A DNA stretch of 64,000 nucleotides from Micromonospora chokoriensis (GTDB taxonomy: Bacteria; Actinomycetota; Actinomycetes; Mycobacteriales; Micromonosporaceae): contig NZ_JOAN01000027.1 of assembly GCF_000718555.1 (NCBI RefSeq), forward strand, positions 1-64,000. Reading direction: 5' to 3'. The position numbers and the translations under genes are program-made. The number at the start of each line of letters is the position of its first letter. The first letter of the stretch is position 1. Below the pieces are notes generated by a model. The model did not search any database and was not told where the DNA came from. It saw only the letters and a list, made by a program, of their open reading frames with translations. Positions 21,001 to 28,725 of the stretch are shown in pieces.

Positions 21001-22951
21001 GATCTCGCTGCTGAAGTCGTCCACCACCACGTCGATCAACACGGTCGGGCAGCAGGTGCCCTACCGGTTCCTGGTGGCTAACACCGGAACCGTGACACTG
21101 TCCTCGGTGAACGTCACCGACGTGCAGACGCCGCCGTCGTCCAACGCCAACCTCGGTCCGATCACCTGCGCCGCCACCACCGTCGCCCCGGGGGCGACCA
21201 CCATCTGCACCGCCACGTACACCGTCACCCAGGCCGACCTCGACAACAACGGGGTCACCGACGTCGCCACCGCACACGGCACACCCGCCGGCAGTGACAC
21301 GCCGATCGACTCGCCGCCGGCGACGCTCACCATTCCGGACGCGGGGATCGTCGCCGCCATCCAGATCGTGAAGACCTCCACGACGGTGGCGATCACGATG
21401 GTCGGACAGCAGGTTCCGTACCGGTTCCACGTGGTCAACAGCGGCGGGCTCACGCTGACCAACGTCAACGTCACCGACGTGCAGACCCCGCCCTCGTCGA
21501 ACGCCAACCTCGGCCCGATCACCTGCGCCGCCACCACCCTCGCCCCCGGCGCGAGCACCACCTGCACCGCCACCTACACCGTCACCCAGGCCGACCTCGA
21601 CAATGGCGGCGTCACCAACGTCGCCACCGCGCACGGCACACCGCCGGGCGGGGGTACGCCGGTCGATTCGCCGCCGTCGACCCTGACCATCCCGGAGACG
21701 GGGCTCGTCGCCGACATCGAGGTGATCAAGTCGTCGACCACCGTGGCGATCACCGCGCCGGGACAGCAGGTGCCGTACACCTTCCTGGTGGTCAACACCG
21801 GCGGCTTCACCCTCACCAACGTGACCGTCAACGACACCGTGCTGCCGCCGTCCCTGCGTGGTGTGCTCGGGCCAATCACCTGCGGTCCGCAGAACATCCC
21901 GAACGGTGCGGTCACGCTCTCGCCGGGCGCCTCCATCCAGTGCCGGACGATCTACACGGTGACTGCGGAGGACTTCGCCGGCTCGTCGCTGCGCAACGTC
22001 GCCACCGCCACCGGTACGCCGCCGTTCGGGCCACCGCCGGTCTCACCGCCGTCGCCACTGGACATCCCGATCCCGCACCCGTCGATCGCCATCACCAAGT
22101 CGGTCACGCCGACCGTGGTGTCCGCCGCCGGTGACGTGGTCACCTACCGATTCGTGGTGAGCAACACCGGCACCACCCCGCTCAGCGCGGTGACGGTCGA
22201 CGAGACCGACTTCTCCGGCACCGGCACACCCGGGGCGATCACCTGCGGCACGCCGCCGGTGGCCAACGGCGCGGTCACCCTGCCCGCCGGGGGGAGCACC
22301 ACCTGCACGTCGACCTACGCGGTCACCGCGGCGGACATCGAGGCCGGGCGGATCACCAACACGGCGGTCGCCGCCGGTACGCCGCCGACCATCCCCGGGC
22401 AGGACCCACCCGCGCCGGTACGCTCCGCGCCGGCCTCCGCCGAGGTCACGGCCACCCGGGGCGCAGCGATCACGGTGGTGAAGTCGAGCAGCACCGACAA
22501 GATCAGCAAGCCGGGGCAGCACGTGCCGTTCCAGTTCGTGGTCACCAACACCGGTCAGGTACCGCTGACCGGGGTAACGATCACCGACGCCCTGACCGCG
22601 CCGGCCTCGGCGGCCAACCTCGGCCCGATCACCTGCGGTCCGGAACGGGCCCCGAACGGCTCGGTCACCCTCGCGGCCGGCGCCGCCGTGACCTGCACGG
22701 CGACGTACACGGTCAGCAAGGCCGACTACCACCACGGGTCGCTGCGCAACACCGCGACGGCGACCGGCACCCCGCCGGACGGCCCCGCGCCGGTCTCGCC
22801 CGAGTCCACCATCACCATCCCGGTGAAGGGCAAGCTCCCGGTGACCGGAACGTCGTTCCCGGCCGGGCTCTGGATGGGCGCCGGAGTGCTAGCGGTGCTC
22901 CTCGGCGCGGCACTGCTGCTGGTCGTCCGGCAGCGCAGGCTCCGCGCCTAG
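18095..22951 (+). CDS. Giant repetitive surface protein: choice-of-anchor A domain, ten DUF11-type repeats, LPVTG sorting signal
   Basis: A 1618-residue exported protein. Start is GTG 18095 or the ATG right after it (18098), with a G-rich ribosome site upstream. Signal peptide about 1-36. A choice-of-anchor A domain spans about 50-370 (FGVMTEGDATVNNDENEG, then VEGTIYAPNASLTDL). Ten repeats of about 120 residues follow, each starting like IALIKSSTTTLISSVGQQVP and having TYTVTQADLDNGGVT; the first seven are nearly identical. The C-terminus is LPVTG (about 1581-1585), a hydrophobic helix and RQRRLRA, a sortase signal. Expected to be covalently attached to the wall as an elongated adhesin or stalk. 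No sortase gene is in the window. Confidence 0.9.
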   Translation: MMRISWWGSRRSRAAAMTAVAGVLAVNGLLVPAPAAPTRINPALAAVDEAIGPIDPVAAALSFGVMTEGDATVNNDENEGTLAVGGDLTFGTYQLAGATAGSFVVPGDANPSALVVGGRVNFAGSVGGSRLQVLSNGYAKVGDLTGTFVRDTDNNGAQVNTRILPANDYDASPRVELVTRQPVPSVGPASPINFAEAFASFRDTTAGLATCDNTVVLRTPNGDVLPRPIPPGSNAVVTLTPGVTNVLNLSATDLANIAILTFASQPTADTPLLVNVDTSGVGNTFAWTAPNFAGIGGPQARYILFNFPTATALTLTPNAATVEGTIYAPNASLTDLSSSNTEGSVITRTLDHRGGEIHYFPFSTTLACEGATPADIALIKSSTTTLISSVGQQVPYSFHVVNTGGVPLTNISVTDVQTPPSSNANLGPITCAATTLAPGAQTACTATYTVTQADLDNGGVTDVATAQGSPPTGPPVVSDPETLTIPAQGLTAAITVLKSSTTTSITSVGQQVPYRFLVANTGGLTLSNVAVTDVQTPPSSNANLGPITCPVTTLAPGASTTCTATYTVTQADLDNNGVTNVATAQGTPPGGGTPVTSPPSTLTIPEAGLIASIAIIKTSTTPSITTVGQQVPYSFHVLNTGGFTLTGVNVTDVQTPPSSNANLGPITCAATTLAPGAQTACTATYTVTQADLDNDGVTNVATAHGTPPGGGTPVDSTPATLTIPETGLVASIAILKTSTTTSITTVGQQVPYQFNVVNTGGFTLIGVTVTDVQTPPSSNTNLGPITCAATTLAPGASTTCTATYTVTQADLDFGSLRDSATAQGTPPGGRPPVQSPPATLTIPSDVVIPGISLVKSSTTTSITSVGQQVPYQFLVANTGGVTLNNVNVTDVQTPPSSNADLGPITCAATTLAPGANTTCTATYTVTQADLDNDEVADTATAHGTPAGGDNPIDSAPSALIIPAADLIRSISLLKSSTTTSINTVGQQVPYRFLVANTGTVTLSSVNVTDVQTPPSSNANLGPITCAATTVAPGATTICTATYTVTQADLDNNGVTDVATAHGTPAGSDTPIDSPPATLTIPDAGIVAAIQIVKTSTTVAITMVGQQVPYRFHVVNSGGLTLTNVNVTDVQTPPSSNANLGPITCAATTLAPGASTTCTATYTVTQADLDNGGVTNVATAHGTPPGGGTPVDSPPSTLTIPETGLVADIEVIKSSTTVAITAPGQQVPYTFLVVNTGGFTLTNVTVNDTVLPPSLRGVLGPITCGPQNIPNGAVTLSPGASIQCRTIYTVTAEDFAGSSLRNVATATGTPPFGPPPVSPPSPLDIPIPHPSIAITKSVTPTVVSAAGDVVTYRFVVSNTGTTPLSAVTVDETDFSGTGTPGAITCGTPPVANGAVTLPAGGSTTCTSTYAVTAADIEAGRITNTAVAAGTPPTIPGQDPPAPVRSAPASAEVTATRGAAITVVKSSSTDKISKPGQHVPFQFVVTNTGQVPLTGVTITDALTAPASAANLGPITCGPERAPNGSVTLAAGAAVTCTATYTVSKADYHHGSLRNTATATGTPPDGPAPVSPESTITIPVKGKLPVTGTSFPAGLWMGAGVLAVLLGAALLLVVRQRRLRA
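19214..22810 (+). repeat. Ten tandem in-frame repeats of about 360 bp
   Basis: Coding repeats of the DUF11-type domains. Copies 1-7 (to about 21.7 kb) share long almost identical blocks such as the one encoding TDVQTPPSSNANLGPITC; copies 8-10 are diverged and carry a CGP(Q/E)..PNG insertion. Near-identity at DNA level points to recent unequal crossing-over or gene conversion, so copy number may vary between strains and short-read assemblies may collapse it. Confidence 0.9.
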
Positions 22952-22963
22952 CGCGGACCTGAA

Positions 22964-23004
22964 CGCGAGGGTCGGACCGGAGGGGAACCGGTCCGGCCCT
23001 CGCG
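22964..23004 (+). terminator. Strong hairpin after the surface-protein gene
   Basis: Arms 22964-22980 (CGCGAGGGTCGGACCGG) and 22988-23004 pair with one mismatch across a seven-base loop, 13 bases after the stop codon. It lies between convergent genes, so it may stop transcription from both sides. Confidence 0.8.
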
Positions 23005-23021
23005 GCACGTCACCCCCACGG

Positions 23022-23618
23022 CTACGACGGTCGACGTCCCGCGTCGCCATGAGGTTTGACTCTGACCGTCGCGGTGCCATCGCGCGTGCCGTCCCTGGCG
23101 ATCGGGTAGCCGATCGCGGCAATGTCCGCAGCCAGATCGGCGACGGTGAGCTGGGGATTCAAGGCCCTTGTCACGGTGTCGGTGAGCGGTCGATGGGCGA
23201 CGATGTGCTCGACCGCCGCCCGATCCACCGCCATCTCGTAGTAGTCGACGGCGAACTCGACGAAGTGATCGACGATGTCGTCGAACAGGATGTCGAGCAT
23301 GCCGGACCCGTCCGGGCCATTGTGGTCGTACGGCCCGAGCAGTGGTGGGAAGGTGATGCCGTCACCGGCGTGCCAGCGGTCATCCTCCACCAGCCGCCAC
23401 AGCACGGTCGTCGCGACGAGTTGCCCGTTCTCGTCGCAAAAGGCGGGTTCCGTCAACTGCGGACGTAGGACCGCCGGTACACCGTCGACCAGGCCCGGCC
23501 ACAGCTCGTGGTCTGGATGACCGTACGGCGACATCGCCGACTCATGATCGAAGAGTCGGATGAAGGCACCGTCAGCGCTGAACACGACGGTCCACTCGTC
23601 GCCGCTGCCATTGCTCAT
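23022..23618 (-). CDS. Hypothetical protein, main part of a frameshifted gene
   Basis: A 198-residue reading frame starting MSNGSGDEW, with FDHESAMSPYGHPD, WHAGDGITFPP and a C-terminal LADLAADIAAIGYPI. I recall full-length actinobacterial relatives of about 245 residues in which SMxNGSGDEW is internal. Upstream, in this frame, the codons for PDEAAS run directly into SMSNGSGDEW, while the matching N-terminus lies in the other frame (23615-23767). So this ATG is probably not the original start. Function unknown; no membrane segment or signal peptide. Confidence 0.6.
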   Translation of the reverse strand: MSNGSGDEWTVVFSADGAFIRLFDHESAMSPYGHPDHELWPGLVDGVPAVLRPQLTEPAFCDENGQLVATTVLWRLVEDDRWHAGDGITFPPLLGPYDHNGPDGSGMLDILFDDIVDHFVEFAVDYYEMAVDRAAVEHIVAHRPLTDTVTRALNPQLTVADLAADIAAIGYPIARDGTRDGTATVRVKPHGDAGRRPS

Positions 23619-23767
23619 CGACGCCGCCTCGTCGGGCCCCAGTTCGAGGTGTAGGCGTAGTAGGGGTCCCCGCCGTCGATGATGCGCTCGATCACCGCCA
23701 AGGCCTTGCAGCGCTGCCGCAGCAGGTCGATGTCAGGAAGTTTGGCGGCGACGTCATGTGCGTTCAC
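23615..23767 (-). pseudogene. N-terminal piece of the same hypothetical gene, split by a one-base deletion
   Basis: A 50-residue frame from GTG 23767, starting MNAHDVAAKLPDIDLLRQRC and ending SNWGPTRRRR with a stop overlapping the next ATG. Adding one base in the run GGGGCCC (23634-23640) would give SNWGPDEAASMSNGSGDEW and one continuous protein of about 248 residues. The clean ATGA overlap is therefore an accident of the frameshift. It could also be a sequencing error in the G/C run. Confidence 0.65.
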
Positions 23768-23801
23768 CGGGTCACCCTAGTCAGGATCCAGCCGGGCTAG
23801 A

Positions 23802-23866
23802 TCACTGCTTGTCGGACGCCGCCGGGCGAGCGCGCACGTGCAGCCGCTCCCCCTGCGGCCCGAAGT
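23802..23866 (-). pseudogene. 3'-end fragment of an XRE-cupin regulator gene
   Basis: On the minus strand this reads FGPQGERLHVRARPAASDKQ and then a stop, matching the C-terminus of the intact regulator at 50473-51072 (FGPQGERLHVRARPAA then PDEKR). Thirty bases (23836-23865) are identical to that gene. Nothing upstream continues the gene. It marks the left edge of the accessory block. Confidence 0.75.
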
Positions 23867-23867
23867 T

Positions 23868-23935
23868 GTATGCCGTTCAGTGCGGTTAGGCGCTGTCAAT
23901 GCAGTTCAGTGCTTCCGTCTGCTCCCCAAATATCG
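23868..23935 (+). repeat. Partial copy of dispersed repeat module C
   Basis: Contains GCCGTTCAGTGCGGTT and GCAGTTCAGTGCTTCCGTC followed by TGCTCCCC, the signature of module C seen fully at about 25.26-25.38, 35.20-35.31 and 39.49-39.60 kb. It starts two bases after the regulator-gene fragment. Confidence 0.55.
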
Positions 23936-24230
23936 ACACGACACCGCCGGCAGCCGTCAGCGAACACGGTCAAATTGATCAGCGCCTGACACCCTTGGGC
24001 CGGGCCGACCTCCCGCTTCGAGGTGCCATCGCGACGCCGCGCAGGCTGAGGTGAGCGCGTCGGCCTCGTCTCGGGCGGCGTCCTGGTTCGGCAAAGCAGC
24101 TCGGAGGACCTCTTCCTTGATCTCACCGGCCGCGCCCCCTAACGACTGACGCGCGAGACGCGACCCGTTTGTCCGGCACGGCAATGGGTACCCGCCGGTC
24201 CGGCCGACAGGACGATTGGAGAGGTAGGGC

Positions 24231-24650
24231 GTGACCATGGCGGGAGACGAGCAGTACGAGCGGGGTCTTGAGGCGCTACGACAGGCCGACGGCGGCGCCG
24301 CGCAGAGACTCCTGGAATCCCTCGCCGACGTCTCACCCGAGCTCAGCCGTCGCTCCGTCGCCTGGTCCTACGGGGATCTCTACGTCCGGCCCCAGCTCGC
24401 GCGCCGGGACCGGGAGCTGCTCACCCTCGGCATTCTGACCGGCCTCGGTGATGCCGGGGCCCAACTAGAGGTGCACGTCAACGGGGCACTCAACGCGGGC
24501 CTGACGCCGTCGGAGATAGTCGAGGCGCTGCTGCAGGCGGTGGTCTACTGCGGCGTGCCGCGGGCCGTCAACGCCACGCTCGTCGCCAAGAAGGTCTTCG
24601 CAGAGCGCAACCTGCTCCCTGTCCCGGCAAGCCCCACCCCGGCCGGCTGA
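24231..24650 (+). CDS. Carboxymuconolactone-decarboxylase-family protein
   Basis: A 139-residue all-helical protein of the CMD/AhpD-like superfamily. DRELLTLGILTGLGDAGAQLEVHVNGALNAGLT is the conserved core (positions split by eye), followed by EIVEALLQAVVYCGVPRA. It has no CxxC, so it is not the AhpD peroxidase type; PcaC-like decarboxylase or unknown. Start GTG 24231 or ATG 24237, with GGAGAGG upstream. It stands alone at the left of the accessory block, with no aromatic-degradation genes near it. Confidence 0.8.
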   Translation: MTMAGDEQYERGLEALRQADGGAAQRLLESLADVSPELSRRSVAWSYGDLYVRPQLARRDRELLTLGILTGLGDAGAQLEVHVNGALNAGLTPSEIVEALLQAVVYCGVPRAVNATLVAKKVFAERNLLPVPASPTPAG

Positions 24651-24830
24651 CCTCGCCGTCGTCGCGCTGCCGGACACACCTGCCGTCATCTCCACCCTCT
24701 GGGTCCGTCCCCGACGGCGCAATGAACGAAGGCCATGTTCTGCCAGTGCTCGAGCGCCATGACGAAGTTGCGCACCGTGTTCTGAACGTCCATACGACGC
24801 CCTGTCTAGTCTGCGAGAAGCCCTTACTGC

Positions 24831-24953
24831 CGGCGGGCCGAACAGGCGTTGGTGCCGGTGGTGGCGACGACGTATCTGCTCGGGGTGTCGAACCGCCGGG
24901 TGGAGAAGTTGGTCGAGCAACACGCCGCTGTCGGGATCTGCTCAGCGGCATAA
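24831..24953 (+). pseudogene. IS256-family transposase fragment
   Basis: A 40-codon stretch reading RRAEQALVPVVATTYLLGVS and then NRRVEKLVEQ before a stop. RRAE-x-AL-x-x-VVAT-x-YLLGVSTRR-x-(E/D)KLV is the conserved start of the catalytic region of IS256/mutator transposases. There is no start, no DDE residues and no terminal repeat, so it is a dead remnant. Confidence 0.7.
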
Positions 24954-24986
24954 GCAGGTGTCGCCCGACCGACATCCGGAAACATC

Positions 24987-25375
24987 ATGGCTGACACCTT
25001 CGGATCCGCCGAAGAGGCCTCCAGCCTGAAGGGCCTGCTCAAGACGTTGCCCGTGGAATCGGTGTCTCAGATGACGGAACTGCGGCGGACTTCACTCCGC
25101 CCACCCGCAACGCTCTACATCGATCTTCAGCACACCTGCAGGCGCGGCGTTAGGCGACCCGAGACGCCCGGCCGGCGCCAGCCACCCTGGGAACAGCGCC
25201 ACCTGACCACTTCGCCCTTCAACAGGACGCCGCACCGACTCTGACCTGCGGAGATGAGAAACCGCAGGCAGGGGTGGGTGCAGTTGCGGGCCGTCGGGTG
25301 CAGTTCGGTGCAGTTGAAGGCCGTTCAGTGCACCCTGTTGCTCCCCACCTGCTCCCCCGATCCCCGGCTCGTGAC
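24987..25375 (+). repeat. Composite dispersed repeat, locus 1 (modules A, short B, C)
   Basis: Module A: GACACCTTCGGATCCGCCGA and AGAGG, then GTGGAATCGGTGTCTCAGATG and ACATCGATCTTCAGCACA. A short B piece follows (CCACCTGACCACTTCGCC). Module C: ACGCCGCACCGACTCTGACC, GCCGCAGGCAGGGG-like sequence, GGTGCAGTT repeats, and GTTGCTCCCCACCTGCTCCC. On the minus strand module C ends with spaced GGGGAGCA units. Order and orientation match loci 5 and 6. Confidence 0.7.
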
Positions 25376-25812
25376 CATGCTGCGGCCGCCGACCGGCCGG
25401 CGGTGGATGGACCCCCAGGTCGTTCCTTGCCAGATCGCGGTCGCTGGCACGAGGTACGGTCATCGGACCAGCACCTCCTCGTAGCTTCGGCTATGGATGA
25501 CGGCGGCGCCCCACCGGTATGGGGAGCAAACAGCCGGCGAGGTATACGAACTCCCCTACCAGGGGCTTGGACGCACTAACGTCGTAGACCGGCCTGCCCA
25601 GCGTGCGGCACCGGTACCGCACGTCACTGGCCCAGGGATGGCAGCACCGTTCGAGCCGGGCCAGGCTCCGGGGAGCCCGCTCATCGTGGACGAGCTCCCG
25701 AACGGCTCAACCGAGGTCCAACAGTTCAGCCGCAGTCGCGCGGATCGCGGCATGAGAGTGAGTTGATTTGACGCCAGGATGTGCATCCTCGCGGACAACC
25801 AGATATTGCTGG
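25376..25812. other. Non-coding stretch after the repeat
   Basis: About 440 bp to the end of the WYL regulator gene. Only short, unconvincing open frames on both strands; no recognisable protein, RNA or hairpin. Confidence 0.45.
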
Positions 25813-26775
25813 TCAGGACGTTGGTGACGGCGCATAGTGGTGGGCAAGGTTGGTGGCGAGGGCGCGGAGGTGAGCCCTGGCTTCGGTGGGGCCGTGCACA
25901 GTGATGGCGTTCCCGAACGGCAGCAATGCTCGTACGTCCTCAAGATGCATGAGGCGTATTGTCACCTTGTGGCCGGCGGCGGATTCCTCATGGTCCCGGA
26001 CGAGTCGTAGACCAAAAATCCGTTGCGCTCGCTTGATCTGGGTCTGGTCGATGGTGGCGCTGACCTCTACCGCGTGGTTGTGTTCCCACTGATCAATGAG
26101 CGCTGCAGCGACGGTGGCCAGGGTCTGGTTCTCGCGGATCCGTCGCGGCTGGTCGACTTCTTTCCACGTCGTGATCCGTTCGAGTCGGTACATCCGTGGC
26201 ACTCGGGAATAGTCGGCGACGAGATACCAGATGCCGGCCTTGGCGAACAGCCCGTAGGGATCCACGACCACGTCGCGTGGGCATGACTCGCGTGGGCTGT
26301 CGTACACAATCTGTAGCCTGCGACCTCGTCGCACCGATCCGATCAGCGAAGCCGGAGTCGTGCCGGAAGCTCGTGACTGGTGCCAGGGACGGCTGTCCAC
26401 GTGCACTACGTCGGTGAGAGGCAGGAGCTCATGAACTCGACGTGGCTGTGTAGCGGCGATCTTGGACAGCGCGCGCTGGCTTTCGACCGATGCGTTGAGC
26501 TCCGCGCGTTGTTTTTCATCCAGCCCGATGAGCGAGAGATGATCACGCTCGCCCGGTGTGAGTCGCGTGAGGTCGAGTCCGGATCCGGGCAGCATGGTCA
26601 CGCCACCGAGGCGGCCCCTGTGTGCGGTCACGGGCAGTCCAGCGTCGCGGAGCCAGTTCAGGTCCCGGGTGATGGTTCGGAGGGAAACCCCGAGCGCTGA
26701 AGCAAGTTCCTGTGTGGTCGCGCCATCCCTCGATTCGAGGAGCAGCATCAGGGCGAAGAAGCGGTCTGGGGTCAC
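25813..26775 (-). CDS. WYL-domain transcriptional regulator (YafY/DeoR type)
   Basis: A 320-residue protein. An N-terminal winged helix (RFFALMLLLESRDGATTQELASALGVS, split by eye, about 5-60) is followed by a WYL domain (about 130-220; IVYDSPRE, VVDPYGLFAKAGIWYLVADY) and a C-terminal WCX extension. WYL domains sense small ligands or nucleotides. It is divergent from a VOC-family gene with about 90 bp between, an arrangement often seen in actinobacteria where the regulator controls the glyoxalase-like neighbour. Start is the GTG at 26775. Confidence 0.85.
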   Translation of the reverse strand: MTPDRFFALMLLLESRDGATTQELASALGVSLRTITRDLNWLRDAGLPVTAHRGRLGGVTMLPGSGLDLTRLTPGERDHLSLIGLDEKQRAELNASVESQRALSKIAATQPRRVHELLPLTDVVHVDSRPWHQSRASGTTPASLIGSVRRGRRLQIVYDSPRESCPRDVVVDPYGLFAKAGIWYLVADYSRVPRMYRLERITTWKEVDQPRRIRENQTLATVAAALIDQWEHNHAVEVSATIDQTQIKRAQRIFGLRLVRDHEESAAGHKVTIRLMHLEDVRALLPFGNAITVHGPTEARAHLRALATNLAHHYAPSPTS

Positions 26776-26867
26776 ACACCAAGTTTTTCAGGAATTGCGA
26801 CATGATGCGGCGCATATTCCGGCCAGGCTGGTGGATGCGTACCTACGAGCGGTGAGAAGGAACAACC

Positions 26868-27236
26868 ATGACCACGTCCGTCGTGTCCATCGTCTATGTG
26901 AACGACGCTCCCGCCGCAGCTCGTTTCTACGGCGACCTCCTCGGCATGAGCCCTTCGTTCGAGACTCCGGGATACATCACCTTCGACCTCGGGCCAGGCG
27001 CTGACCTCGCTCTGTGGTCCGGCCAGTTCGAGGATCTGTCGCCGGACGTCCCGCGTACCAGTGAGGTTTGCCTGGCCATCGACGGTGGACGACCCGACGA
27101 GGTCAACGCGATCTTCGAGCAGTGGCAGTCCAAGGGCGTCACGATCCTGCACGAGCCTCATGACGTGGGGTTTGGGCTGACCTTCCTCGCAGCCGATCCT
27201 GACGGGAACCGTATCCGGGTCGCACCGCGGGGCTGA
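26868..27236 (+). CDS. VOC-family (glyoxalase/bleomycin-resistance-like) protein
   Basis: A 122-residue protein with two beta-alpha-beta-beta-beta modules: VVSIVYVNDAPAAARFYGDL and later GFGLTFLAADPDGNRIRVA. The metal-site residues are only partly the glyoxalase I set, so it may be a metal enzyme or a ligand-binding resistance protein. AAGGA lies six bases before the ATG. Probable partner of the divergent WYL regulator. Confidence 0.85.
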   Translation: MTTSVVSIVYVNDAPAAARFYGDLLGMSPSFETPGYITFDLGPGADLALWSGQFEDLSPDVPRTSEVCLAIDGGRPDEVNAIFEQWQSKGVTILHEPHDVGFGLTFLAADPDGNRIRVAPRG

Positions 27237-27524
27237 AAGGCCACAATGCGGCAGGCGCGCACGTCAGGTGTCGCGCCTGCCGTTGTCTGCCTTCGAGAGG
27301 ACGACGATTGCCCGACGTCGATGGTGCACTTCTCGGAGGTGTACACCTGCGGGCTACCGCGATCTTCTCGGAGGTCATCTTGCTGGGCCAGCCACCGCGG
27401 CGCGCAACCGACATCCGGTGAGTGACTTCCGCGCTGCCAGTCAGGCGAGAAGTCTCAGCTCAACCTGCTCCAGTAACACTCGTAGGGGAACAGCAGCCCA
27501 CGCGCTCACATCGAACGTGCGGAC

Positions 27525-27805
27525 GTCGCCCTACTGCCTCCGCGGGGATGCCAACGCTGACGCCTTCGAATCCTCCGAAGAGGTCACCGTTCTGGAACCC
27601 CTGCTCAGAGGTTCGCCAGTGGGATCCGAGTCTCAGCTCGCGGGATCCGTACCGACGCAACCGCGACGACAGCCAGAGCCACGCATCGATGCGGGCTGGC
27701 CTCGTGATTGGAACCGGCAGGCCTCAGTTCAACAGCCAGCACCAGCCAGTCGGGAAGTTGGAGGCTTGACCTCTTCGCTCTTCACTGGGAGGTCACGCCG
27801 CACCG
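27525..27805 (+). repeat. Composite dispersed repeat, locus 2 (modules A and start of B)
   Basis: Module A: CCTACTGCCTCCGCGGGGAT, GCCAACGCTGACGCCTTCGA and GAGTCTCAGCTCGCGGGATC. Start of B near 27780: CACTGGGAGGTCACGCCGCA and CCGCTCG, identical to locus 3. Module C is absent. The long open frame across it (27268-27846) is not credible as a gene. Confidence 0.65.
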
Positions 27806-27886
27806 CTCGATTTCGCCAAGAGCGTCGTAGGATATTGGCGTCTTGACGGAGCGCGATCGGCCAAGGGTGCCGAATGCGACTCGCGG

Positions 27887-28001
27887 TCAATGAGCTCTTT
27901 TCATCGTGACGGGGCTGGTCAGGGCGGTGGGGTGGGGGCAGGGATCGACGTAGGGCGAGGCTCCCGGTCAGGCAGCAGTCGAGCAAGATCCGATGCCCCA
28001 A
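27887..28001 (+). repeat. Direct repeat D, copy 1
   Basis: About 110 bp similar to 29796-29909. Shared blocks include GCGAGGCTCCCGGT, CAGCAGTCGAGCAAGATCCG (copy 2: CAGCCGTCGACCAAGACCCG) and GATGCCCCAA. The two copies flank the DUF6355-like and AraC genes in the same orientation. The rest of the gap 27237-28128 holds repeat locus 2 and no gene. Confidence 0.65.
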
Positions 28002-28128
28002 CCGGAAGCCTCGCTGTTGTCCTACCCTGCCGCGATTCCCCTGTCCGACCGCACCCTCATTTGCCTCGCTGACCTGATCCGCAACCGCCGAACGCAGGTG
28101 GAGAATCGCGCAGCGCTTGGCTGGCGGT

Positions 28129-28494
28129 TCAACAAGTTTGGCCCGAGTACCAGGCGTTGGATACGGCGTTGGCGCCGCCGATGTCCCACGTTCCCGGGCC
28201 GATGCACCAGGTCCAGTCGTCGCGGGGCCACGTCGCGTCGACGTAGATGAGCACATGGGTGCTCCCGCAGTGGTTGTACCAGGCCGTCACCGCGTCTTCG
28301 TAGTAGCCGCAAACCTGCGCGGCGACGTCCTCGCTGCCGGGCTTGGCCTGCTCCGAAACCGCGGTGGTTTCGGGTTGGGACAGGCGGGAGGCGGCGCCCG
28401 GACTTGCCTGTGCCACGGTCCCGGACAGGGTGAGTGCGCCGAGGATCGCGGTCACTGCCGAGATCCGAAACGCCGATCTGTACCACATTTTCAC
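28129..28494 (-). CDS. Small secreted DUF6355-like protein
   Basis: A 121-residue protein with a signal peptide (about 1-31, ending AQA) and a mature part with four cysteines: VCGYYED, YNHCGST, WTWCIGPG and a C-terminal GQTC. CGYYE followed by A-x-Y-NHCG matches what I recall of DUF6355, a family of small exported actinobacterial proteins. Start GTG 28494 is supported by AGGAG six bases upstream; the ATG at 28488 would be too far. Its role is unknown. It is flanked by repeat D. Confidence 0.7.
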   Translation of the reverse strand: MKMWYRSAFRISAVTAILGALTLSGTVAQASPGAASRLSQPETTAVSEQAKPGSEDVAAQVCGYYEDAVTAWYNHCGSTHVLIYVDATWPRDDWTWCIGPGTWDIGGANAVSNAWYSGQTC

Positions 28495-28725
28495 AATGGT
28501 CTCCTGTCAGCCGCCGCTGCGGCCTAGATGATGCTGCTGGCTGCATGAAATGATCGATGTACTTCCTCGCGCTCCTTCCATCGCGAAAACACGGACCGAT
28601 GTAACACGCTCAAGTGAACCTTTCTCCGTAAGCCGGAATCAGATTCAACCCTGACTGAGCGGACTTCCTAAGATAAGAGTGCAGGCCACAGCCGGGTCTG
28701 TCGTTACTGGTAAGCGCACAAGTCT

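Noticed and set aside
20663..21634. Minus-strand open frame of over 300 codons with repeats
   Set aside because: It is the antisense of the DUF11-type repeats; its periodicity only reflects the coding repeats.
19214..22810. Regular repeats as a possible CRISPR array
   Set aside because: Units are about 360 bp, coding and in frame; there are no short repeats with unique spacers and no cas genes.
27268..27846. 192-codon plus-strand frame
   Set aside because: Lies over repeat locus 2 and changes character at module borders; no start site or homologous family.
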